Assembly: GCA_940337035.1 (NCBI GenBank) | Contig: OW679202.1 | Location: 45,277,763-45,341,762 of the forward strand | From: Agriotes lineatus | Lineage: Eukaryota; Arthropoda; Insecta; Coleoptera; Elateridae | Direction of reading: 5' to 3' | Length of the DNA stretch: 64,000 nucleotides | In this document: one piece after another, positions 57,860 through 64,000 of the stretch | How the letters are laid out: each line of letters starts with the position of its first letter | How positions within the stretch are numbered: the first letter of the stretch is position 1 | Notes under the pieces: generated by a model | What the model was told of the DNA's origin: nothing | Seen by the model: the letters and a program-made list of their open reading frames with translations, nothing else | Databases searched by the model: none | Program-made: the position numbers and the translations under genes

Positions 57860-58917
57860 TGAAACACAAGATGGAACATTGATATGACGGCATTAGACAT
57901 GCAAATAATATCTATTTGGATATTTTAAGTATCAGCCACTCTTTTGTAGCCACATATTAGACGTTCCAAGGACACAGTTAATTTTCCGTTAAATTACATC
58001 ATTATCTACAAACTTAAAGTTCGGTTGAATTTGACGTTGATAAGGAAAGTTGATTGATACCTATAGTACTTGGCCTTGATAATAATTTGAGGTACACAAG
58101 AATAATATTAGTAGCTGTAGTAATGAGCAAAGGTTTATGTAAAATTTTGTCCTGCAAAATTTATCTACTCTAATAGTTTTATAGGGAGAAGATTTGAAAA
58201 TTTAGTATTTCAATGAATATCGTTCAATCTAACTAAAAGGTCCACGCGAGACCTCAACCACTTAATGTGTGAGCATTTGTGAATTTTTATTTCCATAGGG
58301 AAGAAGCTTCTTCGCAATGAGCCCCTTAGTGTCCTAATAGTGGTCAAAATACAATAAGAATGACAAATTACAGTCCATTTCAGGGCAATTAATTTTCAGA
58401 ATATTTTTTAAGGTTTTCACAAAAAACTATTTAATTAAGAACAACTGCAAATATAATAGAATACTATTGATTCCTTTTATTAACCAAACATAAGATTGCA
58501 TCCCGTTGTAGTTCATCTCTAGGTTTCTAAACACTTGCAAGTTACACTTGATTTATAAACGCTCTACTTCTAATAGTCCCACAAAAAAGGATCAAAGGCG
58601 ATCTAATCTAAGGATTTGATACTCCATGGGGTATCTCCATATTTTGAAATTAAGCTTTTGATAACAGTTCGTAGATTTTGAAGCCCCATAGTTGCTGTGT
58701 GTGCTTTGGCATCGTCTTGTTGAAATCACATGTTAATTCTATTTAGCTTTTTAAATTGACCATTTTTAACATAGCATTCTGCGGTACCCATATGCACCTC
58801 CAAACCCGTATGCGTGCTCCCGACGTAGATAGAATGGTGGCGAGCGCTTCGAAAGTTTGCGATCGAATGATAACGGGTAGCGCGCGACTAAAATCCGAGC
58901 GCGCGACTAAAATCCGA
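57860..58917. other. No gene; short tandem duplication at its end
   Basis: No coding signal. CGCGCGACTAAAATCCGAG occurs twice in tandem at 58881-58899 and 58900-58918, directly before the SINE. The short GC-rich patch from 58790 contrasts with its AT-rich surroundings. Confidence 0.45.
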
Positions 58918-58918
58918 G

Positions 58919-59213
58919 CTCAGCTCTGTGAACTAGCGGTTACCACGTCTGCTTAGCATTCGGGGGGTCTTGTGTTCGATTCCCGTGGCCGTCTGCTCTG
59001 ATTCAGGTTTTAGGTTGTTTTCCTGAGTTAACGGAGTACCTTTTTTGAGGCCAATGCCGGAACAGTACTTCTCCACCTTTCCTGGCATCCCTTCCATTCT
59101 CCACCTCTCCTGATACTCTCGTTATTGGTTGAAGAGGGACGCAAGATCCCTATAGCAGCCCGACCCCAGTTGAGGGAATTGAAATAACCCAGAACCTGTA
59201 TCTTTTTTTTTTA
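58919..59213 (+). mobile_element. tRNA-derived SINE, second family
   Basis: tRNA-like head with GTGAACTAGCGGTTACCACG (box A region, 58928-58947) and GTTCGATTCCCGTGGCCG (box B, 58973-58990). The body contains GGCCAATGCCGGAACAGTAC and GCAGCCCGACCCCAGTTGAG, and the 3' end is a T-rich run (59203-59213). Head, body and tail differ from the SINE at 12.8 kb, so it is a separate family. No clear target duplication; the left boundary adjoins a 19-bp tandem duplication. Confidence 0.65.
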
Positions 59214-59954
59214 ATTTTTCTATTTAACATTGAGATTGAGTAACTTATTTTTCTTCTTTTTCCTCTTGTTTTAGGACAATGGTGAGTTTCTGTATAAAAT
59301 GTGTTTACAGCCGGTGTAGTACCGAAAGGTGAAGCACTGGCGCAATTGTAACTTTACGATCAATAAATTTTAAGGTATCAAATTTAGAAAATGGTGTTGC
59401 TTATTGTGCCTAAAAAGAAATACAGAGCAAGTGAGTGCGAGCAAGGTATGCTATTGGTACCAGCTTTGTGCTTATCTAAGCTTACATAACCGGACTGCGG
59501 GAATAATAACCGCACTGGTTTCCGGAACTCGAAAGGCCAGTCAACCCTTAGTTTAGCTGAGTCGATCAACAACACTTCTAGGTCCAGAAAACGAAAACCG
59601 AAAGGTGCTACAATATTGCCTAACAGAACCTAAAACCTACACAGACCCTAACAAATGCTACACTTACCTTCAAAAGACGAAAACGCAGTGATGACCTGCA
59701 GGAGTGCGAGATATAAACGCTTCTGACCTCTATTTAGAGGAGTGTCTACCTGCTACCCATCCCGGTAAAGAATAGGTCTACTTCAGGGAAGCGACCCTGC
59801 CCACGCGAGCCTTGTTTTTTTCCTCTCCTCCAGATCCGGGAGTAAACCAAGTCCCAACCCTAATTTTACCTCTCACCGTCTATTCTTACCAATCCATAGC
59901 AAAACTCGCCAACCCGCCTAGCAACCGTGGCGTTTTAATGCTAAATAACCCCCA

Positions 59955-61250
59955 ATGAATATGAATACGATTTTCAAAACTGGAATACCCCAGGCAGGTA
60001 GCGTCAATCATCCACAATCCCACACCGGCTACACGGTCAGCCTCATGGATTCTGGGGGAGGAAAAAATTCGAAATGGAGAAATGACAATTCTAAAAACTG
60101 CACAAGACTAAACATCGGAACATTGCATACAAGATCACTCTGTACGGAAGACAGACTAGTACAACTGGAAGAACAATTACAGAATATTAAGTAGGACTGT
60201 CTTGGAGTGAGCGAGGTGAAAAGAAAATGAGAAGATTTCCTGACCCTGAGAACATGGAATGTGCTATATTATAAAGGAGAGGAAGAAGAAAATGATAAAA
60301 ATAATGGTGTCGGAATCCTAGTACACAAAAGGATGGTTAAATAAATTTGCTCTTTTATATGTGTATTATCAAGAATAATCTACATAACAATGAAGATATC
60401 TAATATATACTACCTGAATATCATCCAGGTATACGCACCTACATCTACACACCCAGATCACGAAATAGAACAACTATATGAGGACTTAGACAAAGCTATC
60501 AGTGGACACAAAACATATTAAACGATAATACTGGGCGATTTCAAAGCTAGGTTAGGAAGACAACAAAGGGGATAAACCTGCGTTGGAAAACATGGCATAG
60601 GAACACGCAATGAAAGAGGAAAAACACTAATAAATTTTCTCGAAGAACATCAATTAAAAACCATGAACACATTTTACAACAAAAAACATCAAAGAAAGTG
60701 GACGTGACGGAGCCCGGACGGGAAAACCAAAAACGAGATAAACTTTATCATCACAGACAATAGAACGACAGTACAAGATGTAACAGTTTTCAACAGAATT
60801 AATATTAGTGACCACAGAATGATACGAGCCCGGATAATATTAAATACAAAACTAACCAGGAAGAAACTAATTAAAACCGAAAGAATACGAATAGACCAAA
60901 GAGAGATATGAAATCAAATGGAAAAATATAAAAATACTATAGAGGCTAATTTTGTGAATAAACCAATTAGTGAAATGTCGGACATCGAAGATATTTACAA
61001 ATATCTAACGGCTAATGTGACAACTGCTGCAAACAAGATATCCAAGGAAACGAAAGGAAGAAACACATCAAACCTCAGCGAAGATACAAAAACGTTAATA
61101 GTCAAAAGGAACAAGGATAAAATAAATATATCAGCATAAAAACTAAAAGAAATAAACAAGAGTATTAGAAGGCAAGTAAGAACTGACATAAACGAATACA
61201 ATGAAAGAATTATAACCAAAACTATCGAAGAAAATAGAGGAAAAGGGAAA
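59955..61250 (+). pseudogene. RTE-like endonuclease and linker
   Basis: RLNIGTLHTRSLCTEDRLVQ (60106-60165; 'LNIGTWN.RSL' block with Trp-Asn changed to Leu-His), then DCLGVSEVKRK, VLYYKGEEEE, NNGVGILVHKRMVK, LNIIQVYAPTSTHPDHEIEQ, TIILGDFKARLG (catalytic Asp kept, Asn changed to Lys), GKHGIGTRNERGKTLINFLE, KNEINFIITDNRT and NISDHRMIRARI (catalytic Ser-Asp-His). The linker frame 60918-61139 reads MEKYKNTIEANFVNKPISEM and ends TLIVKRNKDKINISA. Multiple stops; not functional. Confidence 0.75.
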
Positions 61251-62190
61251 TTACAGGTATACTAGATGAAAATGGGACCATAATATATAATCGAGAAGAC
61301 ATCCTCAAGAACATAGACAAATTTTACGAAGATCTATATTCCACAAAGATTAAAGCACTACCAATGAACAAAGAGCAGCATTGACCAAACACTACACCGA
61401 GGATATACCGCCAATTAACAAGGAAGGGTATCAACATTAATAGCGATTATCTCAATAATCTACGCTTCGCTGACGACATTGTTTTACTAACAGACATTAT
61501 TGAAGACTTGGAACAATGTTAATGGATGTCGGGAAAGCAGCCGAAGCGGTTGGGCTACAAATTAACCTATCGAAAACAAAAATTAGGTCTAATAGAGAAA
61601 ATGACCACCCATCTAAATTAACGAAAATCTTCTAGAGCTAGTAGAAGAATATACATATATATACTTAGGACAAAAACTGACGTTTGCGTCGGACACGCAA
61701 GCAGCGGAAGTTGATAGAAGAATCAAACTAGGATGGGCGGCATACGGCAATACCTCAAAACAAAGGTATTCAACCAATGCGTCCTCCCAACGCTTACATA
61801 CGCATCTGAGACGTGGTCCCTCACTAAGACTATAATAAAAAAGATGAAAGTGACCCAGAGACCAATGGAAAGATCAATGCTTGGAGTACAGCTACAGGAA
61901 AGAAAGACAAATCAATGGATAAGAAATAAAACTAGAGTAGAAAATGCAGCAAGGCGAATCGCAAGCCTAAAGTGGCAATGGGTGGGACATGTTACGAGAA
62001 GGAACGACAACAGATGGAGCAAAAAGGTGACCGAGGCCGAGAACGGGAAGAAGAGATCAAGGCAGATCTAGAACCAGATGGAGAGATGATATATGCAAAA
62101 TAGCAGGAACACAGTGGATGGGATCAACCACCGAACGCAGAAAATGGCGACAAATTGGGGAGGATTACATCCAGAGATGGAATATCTAAA
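61250..62190 (+). pseudogene. RTE-like reverse transcriptase, internally deleted
   Basis: DENGTIIYNREDILKNIDKF and YEDLYST at 61265-61345 are the usual start of RTE RT. After a short unrelated junction, LRFADDIVLLTDIIEDLEQ appears at 61460-61515, so the segment between (fingers and first palm motif) is missing. In shifted frames follow RMGGIRQYLKTKVFNQCVLP, TLTYASETWSLTKTIIKKMK, TQRPMERSMLGVQLQERKTN, KWQWVGHVTRRNDNRWSKKV and GWDQPPNAENG at 62111-62143. All are RTE-type thumb and tail blocks. Confidence 0.75.
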
Positions 62191-62200
62191 CGCTGTAAAT

Positions 62201-62220
62201 GATGATGATGATGATGATGA
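62201..62220 (+). repeat. (GAT)n tail of the RTE-like element
   Basis: About seven GAT units ending the RTE-like element; short tandem 3' tails are usual for RTE. Confidence 0.8.
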
Positions 62221-62285
62221 CCTCTATTTATGCTTTTCTATGCTCACAATAACTAAATATTCAATTGACCAATAAAGTTTAAGTA

Positions 62286-62824
62286 CGAGGGAAGGTCAGT
62301 AATTAGGTCACAAACTGATGTGGTATATTTGAATATAACAGTGAGCTATTTTCATATCTGTCATTAGGTGGCAGCAGAATCGAGCTTAATGATATTCAAG
62401 TAACAGTTGCCGTGTTCCAATAACATGCGTGCGCAAGCAGTGTTAAAATCTCGACTGTACTGGAAAAGTGTACTGTGAAAGATCAGTGTGCCGTTGTCCG
62501 TTTTTTCTGGGAAAAGGACTTCCTGCAAATGATATCCATAAGGAAATGTTTTCTAACCCCCAATGGCTACCATCTGTTTGGTCGACTAAAAAACAACGTG
62601 GCGGCAAATGTTTCGCAGGTGATAATGATGTCGAACGTGAGGAGCACATGTGGCTGAGACATCAGCCCAGAGACTTCTATGCAGCAGATATTGGGGCATT
62701 GATAAAGCGATGGGATAAGCGGTGGGTGAAGACTTTGTTAAAAAGTAAAACTTGTTTTCGGCTAAGTATTTCTCCGAGTATTTTTTTAACAGCCTTTTGT
62801 GACCTAATTACTGACTTTCCCTCG
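62286..62824 (+). mobile_element. Mariner internal-deletion derivative with 26-bp inverted ends
   Basis: 539-bp element flanked by TA on both sides (62284-62285 and 62825-62826). The left end CGAGGGAAGGTCAGTAATTA and the complement of the right end CGAGGGAAAGTCAGTAATTA differ at one position over 26 bp. Inside are only the first and last parts of a mariner transposase. Intact ends suggest it could have been moved in trans by a full-length relative. The element lies just after the RTE-like relic. Confidence 0.85.
62475..62740 (+). pseudogene. Fused N- and C-terminal fragments of a mariner transposase
   Basis: From about 62478, KDQCAVVRFFWEK and, in another frame, GLPANDIHKEMF are the N-terminus. 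At about 62560 the reading jumps to NGYHLFGRLKNN, the block that normally contains the third catalytic Asp (D-Y-H-L-F; here Asn-Gly replaces the Asp position). GGKCFAGDNDVEREEHMWLR, QPRDFYAADIGALIKRWDKR then complete the C-terminus. The helix-turn-helix remainder and the first two catalytic Asp are deleted, and two frame changes occur. It cannot encode an active enzyme. Confidence 0.8.
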
Positions 62825-62829
62825 TACAG

Positions 62830-64000
62830 TAACTTCGATAGAGCACTGCTAGAGGGCGGTTAATCAGTAACTTTTCTATTGAAACCTCGTAATGTCAATG
62901 TGAGGGTTAGACCTCTTGGCGTCTTCCACAACAATACTGTACCCATATTAGACTTGGTCTGGGCTTGTATGAACATTTGAAAATCCACAGTCATGTACTT
63001 AACCAAAATATCATAAGTACAAGGTCAAATCCGGTCCTGGATGATCGTTTCAAGTTAAATATTTTTAAAACAGAAGCCTGAAATGTTCACTAAAACAGTT
63101 TATTAAAAAACTGAAGAATCTTTCCTACCCGGCCCACGCTCAAACGAGACACATTCTTGATTGTACCGCAGTAACCAATATTTCGAAATAAAAATAACTG
63201 CCTAGTCAAGCCTCGGGAGCACCAGTGCTCGAAACACGAGGGAGTTTGGAGAATAGTCCCAAATGGCGATACGCGTGCCTATCGACGACCTATCCCAGAT
63301 GGCAGTCGACCACCAGAAGGTGTCCCGTTGTGAAAACAGGCAGTATATGTATAATGTAATATTTCCCATGCTCGGCAGAGCGCATGAAATACTGGAACTG
63401 GATGCGGTGATGCGGCAATGCGCACCATCAGGTGCCGGCCGAAAGTTACAATTGCGATGTGCTTACACTACTGATGTTCACTAAATGCAACACGCGGCCT
63501 GGCTAGGGATATTGAATCCACAAAATATTCTTACTGGAAAACACCGCTTCTATCTTATCTAACTTCCATGCATACACAATGCGGATTCGGTGCACAGGAA
63601 TAAGCAGCCGCCGTCTCTCACATGCCCAATTGGGCCGATTTCTAATTCGGCGCCTCCACCAAAGACAAATTCGGCTTCCCGGCCGCCATCTTTGATTATT
63701 GGACTCCCAAAGCGGAAGCTTCCCATAACGGACTCTAATAAATGTTAATTACGGTTGGAAGACTGCAGCTCTTATTTAACTAATTAAATAGAAAGTGCGC
63801 GTGCTGATTCGGTTTAGATAAATGTTCGATAAGAAGTATCGCGGCGATTGCTGCAGCTTGCCAGTGGCGCACGATAGGAAGTGACTCTTAAATCTAGATG
63901 GGCATATACGAGCGCACTTTGATAAATTTTCGGTTAACGAAAGTGGGACAACAAACCTGTTTTTTTTTAAATTAAATTTGTCGATATAATTACATCTGCT
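62830..64000. other. No gene; GC-richer block 63,560-63,900
   Basis: No supported coding frame. 63100-63900 is less AT-rich and unique-looking, with CCCAATTGGGCCG (63626) and GGCCGCCATCTTTGATTATT (63680-63699). An open frame of 73 codons at 63263-63484 has no recognised family. Candidate host regulatory or UTR-like DNA by composition only. Confidence 0.3.

Larger units (their letters stand above)
59390..62222 (+). mobile_element. RTE-like non-LTR retrotransposon, RT core deleted
   Basis: 5' leader (59390-59940), endonuclease (59955-60860), linker (60860-61250), N-terminal RT part to about 61330, then a direct jump to the catalytic FADDI box at 61465 and on to the C-terminus (61733-62190), ending in a (GAT)n tail at 62201-62220. 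The tandem short 3' repeat, the single endonuclease-RT ORF and motif wording are typical of RTE elements. Roughly the first half of RT, including the first catalytic Asp, is absent. Stops and frameshifts occur throughout. Confidence 0.75.

Noticed and set aside
1..64000. CRISPR arrays, bacterial operons, riboswitches, phage attachment sites
   Set aside because: None present; the tandem repeats are eukaryotic microsatellites and transposon units, and all coding relics are of eukaryotic mobile elements.

Overview
The window looks like insect (arthropod) nuclear DNA. It is AT-rich, has no prokaryotic gene organisation, and is filled with decayed copies of arthropod-type mobile elements: APE-type non-LTR retrotransposons (Jockey-like and RTE-like), Tc1/mariner transposons, tRNA- and 5S-rRNA-derived SINEs, a probable piggyBac remnant, and rolling-circle-like interspersed repeats. 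A repeat-rich beetle-like genome would fit, but the sequence alone does not fix the order. I found no convincing host protein-coding exon, so the window is probably intergenic or one very large intron.

Layout. 1-5.5 kb: no recognised gene. 5.5-7.1 kb: reverse-strand endonuclease remnant of a non-LTR element. 9.2-10.5 kb: two copies of a Helentron-associated-type repeat flanking a reverse-strand tRNA-like SINE. 10.9-11.6 kb: internally deleted non-LTR remnant. 12.8-13.2 kb: a SINE with a perfect 14-bp target-site duplication. 15.4-17.9 kb: two degraded RT remnants. 19.0-20.7 kb: another Helentron-type repeat and a reverse mariner remnant. 21.4 kb: short Crypton/tyrosine-recombinase-like fragment. 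23.1-24.6 kb: reverse Tc1/mariner remnant with a 28-base poly-G run, then an RTE-like RT tail. 24,731-24,830: a 100-N assembly gap. 24.83-28.32 kb: the best-preserved element, a Jockey-clade retrotransposon with most of ORF1's zinc knuckles, an almost open ORF2 and a poly(A) tail. 31.1-32.2 kb: 5'-truncated non-LTR element with an (AAAT)n tail. 34.1-37.0 kb: reverse non-LTR element with endonuclease and RT; another RT remnant follows to 37.8 kb. 42.0-43.6 kb: Helentron-type repeats interrupted by a 764-bp foldback element with a 9-bp target duplication. 43.6-44.35 kb: two inverted-repeat structures, one holding a tRNA-like head. 47.9-51.4 kb: decayed reverse Jockey-clade element carrying a nested RNase H-region insertion. 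52.3-53.35 kb: probable piggyBac remnant. 53.77-54.05 kb: 5S-rRNA-derived SINE. 56.26-57.86 kb: mariner-like element with about 200-bp terminal inverted repeats. 58.9-59.2 kb: another tRNA-derived SINE. 59.4-62.2 kb: RTE-like element with a deleted RT core and a (GAT)n tail. 62.29-62.82 kb: a mariner reduced to 539 bp by internal deletion.

How the parts relate. Nothing forms a working pathway; the elements are parasites in different stages of decay. Autonomous-type relics (Jockey-like, RTE-like, mariner) sit beside the non-autonomous classes they could mobilise. Nesting gives a relative order of events, notably the foldback element inside a Helentron-type repeat and the RNase H fragment inside the 47.9-51.4 kb Jockey relic. 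All reading was by eye; clade names for degraded copies are inferences from motif order.
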